64,000 bases of DNA from Pirellulaceae bacterium (lineage in GTDB: Bacteria > Planctomycetota > Planctomycetia > Pirellulales > Pirellulaceae), in the NCBI GenBank assembly GCA_019636375.1, contig JAHBXS010000001.1:682001-746000 (forward strand), in the 5' to 3' direction. The translations under genes and the position numbers were made by a program. The first letter of the stretch is position 1, and the number at the start of each line of letters is the position of its first letter. Positions 15,992-25,733 of the stretch are shown piece after piece. The notes below the pieces were generated by a model. The model did not search any database and was not told where the DNA came from. It saw only the letters and a list, made by a program, of their open reading frames with translations.

Positions 15992-18193
15992 ATGATCAGA
16001 AACCCGGCATTCGGAATCATTTTGTCTTGCTTTTTGGTTCAATCGACACTCGGACAAGAACTCCCGACTGCTCCGCAGCGGCCTTTGTTTGTCGCTAAGG
16101 ATTGGTTGCTCGATGCGTCTCCGTATGTCGCTGAGGTGTATTGTTCGGAAGATAAACAGTCGTTGGTTCTCGACAACGGTCTGGTTCGACGTGTTATTCG
16201 TATTGCCCCCAACGCGGCGACGATTGTCCTCGATGACCTTCGGACCGGCAACTCGCTCTTACGCAGCGTTCGGCCGGAAGCGATCATCAAGATCGATTGA
16301 CAGGAACACAAAATTGGTGGGCTTGTTGGGCAAACGAATCATGCGTTCCTTGATCCGAAAACGATCGCTTCGCTTCAGGATGATCCCCAATCCTTCGCTT
16401 TTGAGAAGTGGGAAATGGTTCCCATTGAAAAACCCCTGGAATGGAAACGGGTTCGTCGCGCTGAGGACCGACCATGGCCGCCACAAGGTAAAGGGCTGCG
16501 ACTGTGGTTTCGGGGACGTGAAGAGCATCTGTCCGACATACGCGTGGCAATCAACTACGAAATCTACGACGGCATTCCCGTGATCGCTAAGACGCTGGAT
16601 ATCCTTTATGGCGGAACGAAAACAATCGCGATCGATGGACTCACTGTGGAACAGCTGGCTTGTGTCGAGCCCGAATCTTCGGTGGAACCTCGCGATCCCA
16701 ACTCGTGGCGGTCGCCCCAGCTTGAAGTACTCAGCGATTACATGTTCCGCGGCATGGACGCTGTAACGGCCAACAAGATCGCCCATTGGGAAAACGATCC
16801 GAGCTATACGACGCAGGTCAGCTACGCCTTGCAGACGCCGTGCCTGTTGTCTTGTCGTTTGCCGATCGGTCCCGGTGTCGAACTGGTTCCGGGAGAATCG
16901 TTTCGAGCGTTTAAGGTCTTCCTGATTCTGCAGGACTCAACGGATCGCGAGCGGCAAGGGCTGACGATGAAGCGGATTTATCGGACACTGGCTCCCTGGA
17001 CGACCGAGAATCCGTTGATGATGCATGTGCGGAATTCTGATCGCGAATCATTTCGCCGAGCCGTCGATCAATGTGCGGAAGTGGGCTTCGAGATGATCAT
17101 CTACACGTTCGGCAGCGGCTTCAACATGGAGAGTAAAGACGAAGCCTATATCGCCCGGATCAGGGAGGATGTCGAGTATGCACATCAAAAGGGGATTCAG
17201 GTTGGCGGTTATTCACTATTTAGCAGTCGCCGCATCGACGATGAAAACGACGTGATCAACCCAACGACGGGCAAGCCCGGCGGTGCGATTTTTGGCAACG
17301 CACCGTGCCTGTGCAGTCGTTGGGGCGAAGATTATCTGCAAACGATCAAGACGTTCATGGACAAGACGGAGCTCGACTTGTTGGAACATGACGGTCCCTA
17401 CCCTGGCGACGTGTGTGCTTCCGAATGGCATCCGGGGCATCGCGGTGCGGCGGATTCGCAGTGGCAGCAATTTCAGGCCAGCAAAGAGCTTTACGCTTGG
17501 TGTCGCGCTCGGGGAATTTATGTGAATCAGCCCGATTACTACTTCTTGGTAGGCGGTAACAAGACAGGCATGGGTTACCGCGAAACGAATTGGTCTCTTC
17601 CTCGCGAGCAGCAGATGATCCACGCCCGTCAGAACATCTACGATGGCACTTGGACAAAGTTGCAGACGATGGGTTGGATGTTTGTTCCCTTGACCGAGTA
17701 TCACGGCGGTGGTGCGGCAGCGACGATGGAGCCGTTGTCAGAACATTTGGATGATTACGAGCGGCAATTGCAGAACTATCTGGGTGCGGGTGTGCAGGCC
17801 TGTTATCGTGGTCCCAGGCTTTACGACACACAGGCGACAAAAGACTTGGTAACTCGTTATGTGAACTGGTTCAAGGAGCATCGCGACATTCTGGAGTCTG
17901 ATATCATCCACGGACGTCGTGCGGATGGTCGCGATATCGACTACCTGATTCACGTCAATCCAGCCTTGGAAACTCCCGGAATGGTGGTGATCTATAACCC
18001 ATTGCCCGAACCCGTGACGCGATCCATCCAACTGCCACTCTACTACACCGGCCTAAGTGGCGAAGTGCAAATCCAGCAAGAAACCTCCTCTCCGCAAACC
18101 GTCTCGCTCGACGGCCAAGGTCGGGCCGTAGTCGAAATCCAAGTACCCGCACGCGGAATGACTTGGTTGATCGTCAAGGGTCAGGCAAAGTGA
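15992..18193 (+). pseudogene. Secreted alpha-galactosidase-like (GH-D clan-like) protein, interrupted by TGA
   Basis: 734 codons in one frame with TGA at 16298-16300 (codon 103): IIKID-stop-QEHKIGGLVG, where a Gly (GGA) would fit the family pattern IKIDG. The N-terminus is a signal peptide (ILSCFLVQSTLGQ). The first part is a beta-sandwich, then a TIM-barrel region with EMIIYTFGSGFN, KGIQVGGYSLF, LDLLEHDGPYPGD (the Asp as candidate nucleophile) and QPDYYFLVGG. This resembles alpha-galactosidase-type glycosidases of clan GH-D. The C-terminal ~80 residues are beta. The fragment from ATG 16415 is internal. Together with the cytochrome and propeller genes it suggests a sugar-oxidation cluster that is being lost. 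A base-call error is the other explanation. Confidence 0.7.
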
Positions 18194-18265
18194 ATCGAGG
18201 TTTACTTAGTTCTCCTACAGATTGGCGTCTACTGATACCTCGGGTAGCGATTGTTCTCGCGATTT

Positions 18266-19171
18266 TCATTTTGAATCTGTTGTTTTTCGATGCCGAGCGA
18301 GACGCCAGTAGCGGATGGTAAGGCCGAGGAGGATCAGACCTCCGCCGAGGAGCGTGCCCCAGGACGGCGGTTCGTAACTGGCGACGCTACTATAAAAGAT
18401 CAACACCCATAGCGGGCCAAACAATGGCTCCAACAAAGTTAATCCCGACGCTTCATTGCTGTCAATCGAACGCAAGGCCCAAGCGAACAGCACATATGGC
18501 AACCCCATTTGCAACACTCCAAACGCGGCGAGCATCCCCCATTGATCCGCTTGTGGCCAGATTCCTTGGCGAACCATCACCGGCAATAGAACAATAGCAG
18601 TAAAAAAATGGTTCACAAACACGACCCAAGCTGGATCAATGTCTCGCATCCAGCGAATCGCTACAACGACTCCTGCAAACCCAATCCCTGAAAGTAACCC
18701 GAGCGAAATCCCCCAGCCACTTGCATGTCCTGGCTGTCCAAGTAGGATCACCAAGATTCCACAGATAATTAGCAACCAAATCCCCGCATCGGACCGGGGT
18801 GGCCGTTCACCGAGAAAAAGGTAACCCATCAAGAGAACCCAGATCGGCGAAGTGTATTGCAACCAAATTGCCAATCCCACCTCGCAATAAACCATCGCGC
18901 TTAAATAGGTCACATTCATAAACGCAAAGGTCAAACCTGAGACAAGCAATCGCCAACTCCAGCTGATCCGCCGCACCAAACAGGCCAAGATCGCTGCTGC
19001 GAACAGGCTTCGCCAAAAAGCAAACATTACACCGCGCTCGGCAAGAGGCCAACTCTCAAATACGGGACTCTTGGCATAAATTCCGCTGGTGCTCCACAAC
19101 ACTGCGGCGGCCACCACGAGCAACCGCCCTCGCATGGCGTTATTGTTGAGAAATGCGAGACGATTGTTCAT
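18266..19171 (-). CDS. EamA/DMT-family transporter
   Basis: 301 residues with ten hydrophobic segments in two five-helix halves, the layout of EamA (drug/metabolite transporter superfamily) exporters in the inner membrane. Halves begin at about 16 (LLVVAAAVLWSTSGIYAK) and 155 (WGISLGLLSGIGFAGVV); the second half ends with the family's SWGTLLGGGLILLG. Substrates of the family include amino acids, nucleotide sugars and drugs, and none can be picked from sequence. Polar tail RHRKTTDSK. The first ~12 residues precede a second in-frame Met (residue 13), which may be the start. It is convergent with the glycoside hydrolase-like gene and divergent from the IS3 remnant. Confidence 0.85.
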   Translation of the reverse strand: MNNRLAFLNNNAMRGRLLVVAAAVLWSTSGIYAKSPVFESWPLAERGVMFAFWRSLFAAAILACLVRRISWSWRLLVSGLTFAFMNVTYLSAMVYCEVGLAIWLQYTSPIWVLLMGYLFLGERPPRSDAGIWLLIICGILVILLGQPGHASGWGISLGLLSGIGFAGVVVAIRWMRDIDPAWVVFVNHFFTAIVLLPVMVRQGIWPQADQWGMLAAFGVLQMGLPYVLFAWALRSIDSNEASGLTLLEPLFGPLWVLIFYSSVASYEPPSWGTLLGGGLILLGLTIRYWRLARHRKTTDSK

Positions 19172-19318
19172 GGATTTTCAATGTTAAATCAATAGGGAGC
19201 GAGACAGGGTTCTTGCAGAGAACATCGTCGATTGTCGCCCATTCTAGCAACCGAGAGGTAGTACTGTTTAAGGGGCCCAGGGTTGGCTTAGAATGTAAGG
19301 CCAAAAAGGAACCTCGGA

Positions 19319-19615
19319 ATGTCACGGCAGAGACTACCAAGATCAACAAAACGGCGTTAATACGACGAGGATTTCAAGACTGAGGCTGTCCAACTGCTCC
19401 TCGACGGTCAATCGGCCTCCTCCGTTGCAGAGCGACTGGGGATCTCGAACGTAAATCTCCTGTTTCGGTGGAAACAGAAATTTTTAAAAGACGCGGGGCC
19501 GGCGACGGAAGTCCTAGACTCTCGTGAGCGCCAACTGGAACGGGAACTCCAACGAGTTCAACGAGAACGAGACGTTTTAAAAAAGGCATTGACCATTTTC
19601 AGTCGGCAAAAATAA
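19319..19615 (+). pseudogene. IS3-family OrfA remnant with in-frame TAA
   Basis: A 98-codon frame starting MSRQRLP with AAGGA just upstream. TAA at 19358-19360 (codon 14) interrupts KRR-stop-YDEDFKTEAVQLL. Beyond it are the helix-turn-helix ASSVAERLGISNVNLLFRW and the Leu-rich coiled coil LERELQRVQRERDVLKKAL, both typical of IS3/IS911 OrfA. No OrfB (DDE) follows: 19616-19745 has no recognisable transposase. So this is a truncated and broken insertion sequence. Inverted ends were not found. Confidence 0.8.
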
Positions 19616-19745
19616 TGGAGATGCATGCTGCCGATCAAAGACTAAACGACAATGGAATCCTTAATGGGCGAGACTTTGTCCAACTCTTGCGTTTTGCAAG
19701 TCATGGTTTGAATCTGAAGAAATCTGCGATGGCTCGCTACTAACT

Positions 19746-19979
19746 CTACTTAGCAGGTGCCGAGATGGCGATGAAGAACTTTCCTTGATGCCGCCCATAC
19801 AAATAGCTCGTCGAGGTCTGTGCATCGTCATCACGCGATTTAAAGACGACCTTGATTCGGCCTTCGACTGGCAAGTTGGGAAGGTAGCGAGTTTCGTTGA
19901 CTGTAAAATCTAACATCTCGTTTGACTCGAGCGGCAGCAGCTGAAGCTCATTCTTACCAAGACAAAGAAATATTTCCAT
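19746..19979 (-). CDS. Small hypothetical protein
   Basis: 77 residues (MEIFLCLGKNELQLLPLE...), with a beta-like pattern FTVNETRYLPNLPVEGRIKVVFKSRDDDA. It has no signal peptide or membrane segment. It lies downstream of the 391-residue membrane protein on the same strand, about 110 bases away, and may be co-transcribed. Codon use looks like that of neighbours, which supports a real gene. No family recognised. Confidence 0.5.
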   Translation of the reverse strand: MEIFLCLGKNELQLLPLESNEMLDFTVNETRYLPNLPVEGRIKVVFKSRDDDAQTSTSYLYGRHQGKFFIAISAPAK

Positions 19980-20092
19980 TTGAAGCCGCCCTTTTTATCC
20001 AGAATTGAGTGGCGGAAAAGTCGTTACAAACGTGTCGGCTCAGCAATTTACCGGCGCCGGAGGGTTTGAATGATTGTGGCATGAATCAGCAC

Positions 20093-21268
20093 TTAAGTTG
20101 CATGGGCAAAGGATTGGGATGGAGGGTTGGTTGGGGGAAGATTTAGAGTAGTGGAAATTTCAGGAAGGTTGCTAATGTAGCGGCGGCTGAAAATGAGTTC
20201 GGATTGGCTTGCGTCTGGGAGGATGATCTTGTTGACAATGCCTCCGCAAATGAGTTGTGGCTGTTGACCAAGCGCCGGGATTTCGATGAGCGTTGAGCCA
20301 ATGAACCAATTTGGACGGCGAAGGTACCAGCAGTCATTGGCGTAACTGAAATAAAGTTGACTTTTGGGTGGAAATGATCCTAGTTTCTGTCGATTGAAGA
20401 CCACCATCTCTCCATGCTGAAGACGAGCCAATCTCGGGAAAACAATGGTCAATACCGGATCAACAATCAACGCCCGCATGTAAATCGCTCGGCGATACAT
20501 CGGGAGAAACATCAAGCCGCATACGACAAACAACAGCAAATTCAAAATCAACGCGACGAAGGGGCTAAAAGCGTAGATCGCCATTAAGGCCAAAACAATC
20601 CCTTTATTCATCAATTCAAACGCCGCATCAATCAAGGGAATTGGCGAGAGCCAAATCACAAACTCAAAAACGAAACGAACGGTGCTGATCACAATCACAT
20701 TGACAATCGCCGCGACGATCAACAGCAGATCCCATGTCACAGTCCCAAAACCGGCAAGGTGGACTTCGTTTGTGATCTCAGGTGCTGTAGCAACGAACAG
20801 TCGTAGCAGTACGAAGATGATCAGCGCCGAATAGGTCTCGATTTGGTCCAGCAATTGTGCGATGGGCTTGCTCACCTTTGAAAAGCGTGGGATGGAAGTC
20901 GCTAGAGTCAATGCCAAAAAAATCCAGAATAGGGCAGGGTGGGCAAGGAGCGGATGATGGCTAATGAGGCCATTGGATTCTAGCCAAGTTCCGTTTCCGA
21001 ACTGAGACATGCCAGCCAAACAAGTAATCCCGAAGTAAGGCGAAAGCGCGATAGGCGCCAACGGCCCCATCCATTCGGCGGTCGAGATTGTCGGCGTGAC
21101 GCCGCTGCCGTCGAGTGACTTAAGGTTCTCCAAGTTGCTTGGGCCGCTCTTTGCCTGCGGTTGTTGAATTTGTAGAGCATCGGCGCTGTTTGAGTTGCAG
21201 GCGAAAACAACGACAACAATCAAAAATTGAAGTATCCCACCGATCAAAGACAGACTCGAGCAGTTCAT
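20093..21268 (-). CDS. Multi-pass membrane protein, DUF4126-like
   Basis: 391 residues. A signal-like N-terminus (12-30) is followed by a polar linker and then membrane segments at about 68-85, 110-125, 143-160, 175-200, 205-230 and 232-255. The stretch with SPYFGITCLAGMS, LLAHPALFWIFLALTL and LLDQIETYSAL has the order of DUF4126 proteins (glycine-rich entry, helix, D...D), but I hold this as tentative. The C-terminal ~130 residues (YFSYANDCWYLRRPNWF, IEIPALGQQP) are soluble and beta-rich. Function unknown. A smaller same-strand gene follows. Confidence 0.6.
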   Translation of the reverse strand: MNCSSLSLIGGILQFLIVVVVFACNSNSADALQIQQPQAKSGPSNLENLKSLDGSGVTPTISTAEWMGPLAPIALSPYFGITCLAGMSQFGNGTWLESNGLISHHPLLAHPALFWIFLALTLATSIPRFSKVSKPIAQLLDQIETYSALIIFVLLRLFVATAPEITNEVHLAGFGTVTWDLLLIVAAIVNVIVISTVRFVFEFVIWLSPIPLIDAAFELMNKGIVLALMAIYAFSPFVALILNLLLFVVCGLMFLPMYRRAIYMRALIVDPVLTIVFPRLARLQHGEMVVFNRQKLGSFPPKSQLYFSYANDCWYLRRPNWFIGSTLIEIPALGQQPQLICGGIVNKIILPDASQSELIFSRRYISNLPEISTTLNLPPTNPPSQSFAHAT

Positions 21269-22430
21269 GGGTATTGGTTTTAGTTAAACAAGATACATTG
21301 TCGTTCGACCGGCTGTCTATTTTTCGTGGATTCGGAGATGGTTGCAACCTGTCAGAGAAATTTTTTACGCAGTTGGCCAAAGATTTTACGCACTGACCTG
21401 ATCAGCAAACTTTTCGTCGATTTGGGCCACATCTTGGAAATTTGCAAAAAATTGTCGCTTGTCGCTAAAGGTTGGTTTCAATTCGTCGTAGAACGCATCG
21501 CAGCCAACGCCTTTAGGGTTGCTGGGAGTCTCGCCTACTTGAACAGCGAAATCTGAGAGTTCTCGCCAAAGGCAGCGTTTGCACTCAACCGAGTCTTTTG
21601 GTTTGGATTTGCCGGAGGAAAATCCAAATTAAAATACAAGACTCAGGAAATTGCGGTAGCCTTGTGAAACAAGAAACGAAACCATTCACTGTGCGAGCCG
21701 ATGGTACTTCATCGTCGATGGTCGTTTAACCGGAAAACTCTGTTGGGGTCAGAGTTCTCGGCCTTAAGGTTTTTGGCTACGTCTTGATAAATCGCACCTT
21801 CCAAAACCGAGAGCGATGGCCGATGATGCCTGAAACCCTCAACCGTTGGCTGCAAAGACTGCCTTCATGTAGGAGTTTTGCGAGTCGGAAGAATCGAAAT
21901 AACGGGGACCGCAGGAAACTCGCGCGGGCTGAAATGTGGCTTGTACCCGTTATGCCATGCGCCCTCAGAGCCGTTCCGGCAACAGTTCCTGCCCCCGATT
22001 CCGCCCCTAAGTCGTTTCGAACTCCCTTTGGCGGACGGTGCCGAAGGCGGCGAATTATGAATCGGGCGATTGCATGAGTCGTATTAATACTTGGTGATTA
22101 CCCCGCGTGGGTCAATCAGTTCCACCAGGTTCCACAAAACGTCTTTGATGGCATCAGCGACGGCGGGAATTGGGGTAGGGGATGTTCTTCAATCGGGCAG
22201 GTTTCAGGGACCATTCAGCGGATTTTCTACGCAAAACGAGGTCCGTCGGGAAATCGCAAGCCCCGTATGGCCGACAAACCGCACCGTCAAATGCCCCTTC
22301 GAGAGCGACAATTCATCGCAAATAATAGGGAGTTTGCAGATGAGGCGTTTTCAAAGTCGATAAAATCGCGTATAACTAAAGCCCTAAATTGATTGATCAA
22401 CTTAAGCAGCGTTCCAAACAAGCACTAAAC
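21269..22430. other. 1.16-kb gap with decayed-looking sequence
   Basis: No confident gene. On the minus strand 21386-21628 is an open frame without a start codon (reads CKRCLWRELSDFAVQVGE, then FYDELKPTFSDKRQFF and ends FADQVSA), which may be a fragment of a lost gene. 21740-21770 contains TGTTGGGGTCAGAGTTCTCG, which looks like a mobile-element border, but I could not tie it to a transposase. The rplS promoter must lie at the right end. Confidence 0.35.
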
Positions 22431-22793
22431 ATGAGCCAAGAAATCCTTAAAAAAGTAGCCGAGTCGAGCCTCAAGTCGGAAATTCCTCAGTTCGAAATCG
22501 GGGATACGGTCGATGTTCATTGCCTGATCCTTGAAGGCCAAAAATCCCGCACCCAGATTTTTTCCGGCGTGGTGATTGCGCGTGCAGGCTCCGGTGTAAA
22601 CGAAACCTTCACCGTTCGTCGAATCGTTGCCGGAGAAGGGGTTGAGCGTAAGTTCCCGATTCACTCACCAAAAGTTGCGAAGGTGGAAGTCAAGCGATCG
22701 GCCGTTGTTCGCCGTGCAAAATTGTACTACTTGCGAGATCGGGTCGGCAAAGCGGTCCGCTTGAAAGAGCGACGCACTCAGACCCAAAATTGA
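22431..22793 (+). CDS. rplS: 50S ribosomal protein L19
   Basis: 120 residues from ATG 22431; an earlier ATG at 22389 would add a 14-residue tail not found in L19. L19 sits at the 30S-50S interface. Family landmarks are clear: IPQFEIGDTVDVHCLILEG, the beta-barrel core FSGVVIARAGSGVNETFTVRRI, GVERKFPIHSPKVAKVEVKR and the C-terminal LYYLRDRVGKAVRLKERR. In many bacteria rplS ends the rpsP-rimM-trmD operon; here it stands alone behind a gene-poor gap, as is common in planctomycetes with scattered ribosomal operons (recalled, not shown). No good Shine-Dalgarno is seen. Confidence 0.95.
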   Translation: MSQEILKKVAESSLKSEIPQFEIGDTVDVHCLILEGQKSRTQIFSGVVIARAGSGVNETFTVRRIVAGEGVERKFPIHSPKVAKVEVKRSAVVRRAKLYYLRDRVGKAVRLKERRTQTQN

Positions 22794-22933
22794 TTTCGCT
22801 CTGTGCATTTGCCATACAAGCGAATCATTTTGATTCGCCTACGGCCAACTATTTTTCAGGGCATTTCCTTCGGTCGTTGGATAACGCAAAGTTCCCTGGC
22901 GACTGAAAACAGTTCCCTTGCGTCTGTTCAAAC

Positions 22934-23512
22934 TCAAACGGATCGAGCTTCAGGTGCGACCGCCCCCAGTGAGACGAACAACTGCATCGCTTCATTGACC
23001 TTCATGTCTGTCGGATGAAGCTGATCATGACGCAAGTAAACCAACCGTCCGCTGGTTGGTGTCGGTGCATTGGGAAGGTATACCGCAACCCGTCCTTCAA
23101 GGCTGACGCCGGATTGGTCGGTCACGAGCCCTAACTCCCAGCGATCTGGGTTCTCATGCGCGACCCACACGACTCGTTTGAACAGGCCGCTTGGACCCTC
23201 TCCATAACCAACCAACTGTTTAACCGTTTGGTACAATTCCCCCAAGATCGGTAGTCGATCCAACAATCGATCAAATCGGTTGAAAACCCATTTCCCGATG
23301 ACACTAGAGAGCAACAAGCCGACAAAGTAGAGCGTAGCCACCAACAGGATGATGCCCAGTCCGAAAAAATAAAACCCACGCTCCTTGAGCCAACTCCCCG
23401 CAATCAAGTTTTCAAAATAAACAAACGAAAATAACAATCCCGCCATCGGCAACAGGGCCACAATGCCGGTGACGAAGCAACGTACCAAGTGCGTTTTTAT
23501 CTTTCTGAACAT
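22934..23512 (-). CDS. DUF502 family membrane protein
   Basis: 192 residues with two membrane segments (about 13-33 and 48-72) in the DUF502 arrangement, followed by a soluble domain. Family features seen: LVRCFVTGIVALLPM near the start, then LPILGELYQTVKQL and GLVTDQSG. The soluble C-terminal part probably faces one side of the inner membrane. Its biochemical role is unknown throughout the family. Divergent from the acylphosphatase gene, with ~130 bases between starts, so both promoters lie there. It is convergent with rplS. Confidence 0.85.
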   Translation of the reverse strand: MFRKIKTHLVRCFVTGIVALLPMAGLLFSFVYFENLIAGSWLKERGFYFFGLGIILLVATLYFVGLLLSSVIGKWVFNRFDRLLDRLPILGELYQTVKQLVGYGEGPSGLFKRVVWVAHENPDRWELGLVTDQSGVSLEGRVAVYLPNAPTPTSGRLVYLRHDQLHPTDMKVNEAMQLFVSLGAVAPEARSV

Positions 23513-23641
23513 CGATCGAAATCACTTCGTAAAATATTGGTAAAATTGATGAAGCCGAAACGATATTCTTGCTGAATTTTTTTGAATCGGCCAGTATGCC
23601 AACACTCCTTGCAAGTTGATTTGTATCGAAGGCTCTCGCCA

Positions 23642-23920
23642 ATGTCCCATTTGACAACCGAACGTGCAATTTACGCCGGCAGAGTCCAGGGTGTCGGATT
23701 TAGATACCGAGTCCGCGAACGAGCCTTGGCACATGCAATTACGGGGTGGGTCAAAAATCTCGACGACGGGTCTGTTGAACTAGTCGCTACAGGGACAAAT
23801 CCACAGTTGGAAGATTTTTTTGATGACGTTCAACGTTCTTTGCAACGCTACATTTTGCATACCGCTCGGACCCGTCTCGAAAACGTGGAAACCTTCGAAG
23901 ACTTTTCGATTCGCAGATAG
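23642..23920 (+). CDS. acyP: Acylphosphatase
   Basis: 92 residues from ATG 23642, the usual size. The enzyme hydrolyses carboxyl-phosphate bonds such as acetyl- or 1,3-bisphosphoglycerate phosphates in the cytoplasm. The signature [14 protein letters not shown] has the catalytic Arg, and [12 protein letters not shown] the catalytic Asn. The upstream in-frame extension to 23582 lacks family similarity and is not used. The terminator-like hairpin downstream (24001-24035) has its T-run on the other strand, so it serves the convergent gene. Single gene, not in an operon. Confidence 0.93.
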   Translation: MSHLTTERAIYAGRVQGVGFRYRVRERALAHAITGWVKNLDDGSVELVATGTNPQLEDFFDDVQRSLQRYILHTARTRLENVETFEDFSIRR

Positions 23921-24000
23921 TCAAGCGTCGGTAACTTATGCAACCAGTCAAGTTGCCCGCGCGGTAGTTTGCAAGACAATCCGAGGTTGGATTTGTACAC

Positions 24001-24035
24001 AAAAAAAAAGGCTCCGGCAAAGAGCTGCCGGAGCC
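24001..24035 (-). terminator. Rho-independent terminator
   Basis: Stem GGCTCCGGCA/TGCCGGAGCC (24010-24019, 24026-24035) with loop AAGAGC. On the minus strand it is followed by a run of nine U. It ends the secreted-protein gene at 24063-24740. Confidence 0.85.
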
Positions 24036-24062
24036 TTGGATGTTATTGCATGGACTTGCAAT

Positions 24063-24740
24063 CTAGCGAATGCGAACTCCACCGTTACCAACGCTGATTG
24101 TCATTCCACCGCCGGTTGAATGGCCAGCGCTGCGGTGATCGAAGTTTCGGTTGCCACCATAACCGTGGATTGGTACCTGGCCAGGCTTCAGGCCGACGTA
24201 GCCGCTTCGGTCGTCGAAGAATCCTACGCCACCACGATCAATCGGAGGAAGATCGAAATGCCCAAAGGTCCCAAACCGATTGCCGCGCCCCATCAGAAAC
24301 GACCGCATCGAGAAAATCGATTGTCGTAACTGTGCGACTTGCACGTCAAGGTATCGGGTGCATCCGAGTGGACGATCTAGCCCCTTAGCGGAACGTGCTC
24401 GCGCGGTTCGCATCAGAAACTCCAAATCGTTCAGTAAGAATCCCATTGAATCGAGTTCTTGCCCCATACGAATTCGGCAACCTCCAGACAATGCCAGCGA
24501 GCGAACTTGGTTTGCTCTATTTCGCAGATCATTGCTCGTTTGATTCAGTTGCCGACTGATTGAGGAGTGCCGAAATTCAGTCCGCACTCCTGATCTTAAA
24601 TCAGTTGTCTGACAGTGAATGCTATCGGCCAATTGAAAAACCGGGTCCAAACGACGATGATCTGCTCGAGCTAAGTCGCTCACACTCACTACCGCCGCGA
24701 AACAAATTGCGGCGCACAACCAAAGAGAAATCTTTTTCAT
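24063..24740 (-). CDS. Secreted hypothetical protein
   Basis: 225 residues from MKKISLW (24738-24740). A signal peptide with hydrophobic core LWLCAAICFAAVVSV is likely cleaved near ARA-DH. The mature part has a helical region (QLADSIHCQTTDLR to LNDLEFLMRTAR) with Cys near residue 43, then a Gly/Arg-rich tail (GGNRNFDHR, STGGGMTISVGNGG). It resembles families of planctomycete secreted helical proteins with glycine-rich ends, but I cannot name one. A terminator follows at once. An upstream in-frame ATG at 24755 gives a 5-residue longer form. Confidence 0.65.
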   Translation of the reverse strand: MKKISLWLCAAICFAAVVSVSDLARADHRRLDPVFQLADSIHCQTTDLRSGVRTEFRHSSISRQLNQTSNDLRNRANQVRSLALSGGCRIRMGQELDSMGFLLNDLEFLMRTARARSAKGLDRPLGCTRYLDVQVAQLRQSIFSMRSFLMGRGNRFGTFGHFDLPPIDRGGVGFFDDRSGYVGLKPGQVPIHGYGGNRNFDHRSAGHSTGGGMTISVGNGGVRIR

Positions 24741-24989
24741 GGCTACGCCCTTCAAAAAAGTGGTTTTTGCAAATCCAAAGTGGATCTGCTTGGACCAACC
24801 AATAACGCAATCGGCGTGCCAAATTTTTATTGACGCCTTTCTTTAGCAAAACTTTGCGAATTTGGCGAAATCACTTTGCCGCTAGTATCGCAAGCTGAGA
24901 TTGTTGTATCGGTCCATGATTTTCGCGCCATCAAATCGACATTCTTGTTGTCAATTCCGCGACAGACAGCGAAAAAATTTGGGGACGGC

Positions 24990-25670
24990 CTATTTGTGGT
25001 GAGCGACCATTTGTTTGAGGCACTCTAGCCCTTGACCGATTTTCTCAAAAAAAGACTTTGCATGTCGAATCAACACATACCGGGGGTGATGGCTCCACAA
25101 CTCTCGCAAGCGACGATCGAGAGCAATCGCCATTTCCAAGGATTCGGTCCGGATAGGATTTCCCCCTTCGATGGAAAGCCCTCCGACAGCGGCGCTCTCG
25201 AAGAAAATCACTCCGTCGTAACGCGAGAGTTCACGTTCGAAGGTGGTATTCAAATCGGCAAAGAATTTGTGCGGCGAATCCGATGTGTAGGCCGCTCCGT
25301 CAATGGTGCCGCGGTCGCACAACAAGATTCGTTTTGGGTACAAAAACGATTGCACATCTTCGAGATGGGTTTGGACATGAAAGATGGCTTGTTGGGCCGC
25401 CGAGGCCGCTTGAGGCTGCGGGCTGCGGGGAAATCCGCCACTGAACAAGAGTGTTGCGGCTTCTGGAACGATCACAACACTATCGCCAATTTCCCGCCGA
25501 AACAGGTCGGCTGCCGTTGTTTTTCCGCCACCAGGACCTCCGGTCAGCACAATGCGACAACGATGGTTTTGATGTCCGGCGAGTTCCTGGGTCAACCATT
25601 CGAATTGTTCGGCCGACAAAAAAGAACTTTGTGACATATCTCGTTGTGAATTTTTCATTTTTTTATTCAA
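24990..25670 (-). CDS. AAA_28-type P-loop ATPase
   Basis: 226 residues. Walker A is GGPGGGKTT at about 44-52, in a chain that begins HRCRIVLTGG. A Walker B-like segment follows as KRILLCDRGTIDGAAY near 113-128, and the fold resembles the P-loop kinases of the NadR/AAA_28 type, which bind or phosphorylate small molecules. The three-gene minus-strand operon runs DUF389 protein, sugar isomerase-like, this ATPase, with 13- and 63-base gaps. Substrate unknown. The first 12 residues, before MSQSSFL, may not be translated. Confidence 0.8.
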   Translation of the reverse strand: MNKKMKNSQRDMSQSSFLSAEQFEWLTQELAGHQNHRCRIVLTGGPGGGKTTAADLFRREIGDSVVIVPEAATLLFSGGFPRSPQPQAASAAQQAIFHVQTHLEDVQSFLYPKRILLCDRGTIDGAAYTSDSPHKFFADLNTTFERELSRYDGVIFFESAAVGGLSIEGGNPIRTESLEMAIALDRRLRELWSHHPRYVLIRHAKSFFEKIGQGLECLKQMVAHHK

Positions 25671-25733
25671 CTGAGGAGCGTTAACCGAATTCCAGAAGAT
25701 TTCAAAATGCTTGGTATTGTTTGCAAACTGCCG

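Noticed and set aside
8192-16300. Stop-codon recoding (read-through of TAG/TGA as sense)
   Set aside because: TAG, TGA and TAA all occur as interruptions, while intact genes here end in the same codons. Decay or sequence error is simpler.
21386-21628. Minus-strand open frame in the gap before rplS
   Set aside because: It has no start codon and no recognised family. Kept only as a remark in the gap entry.
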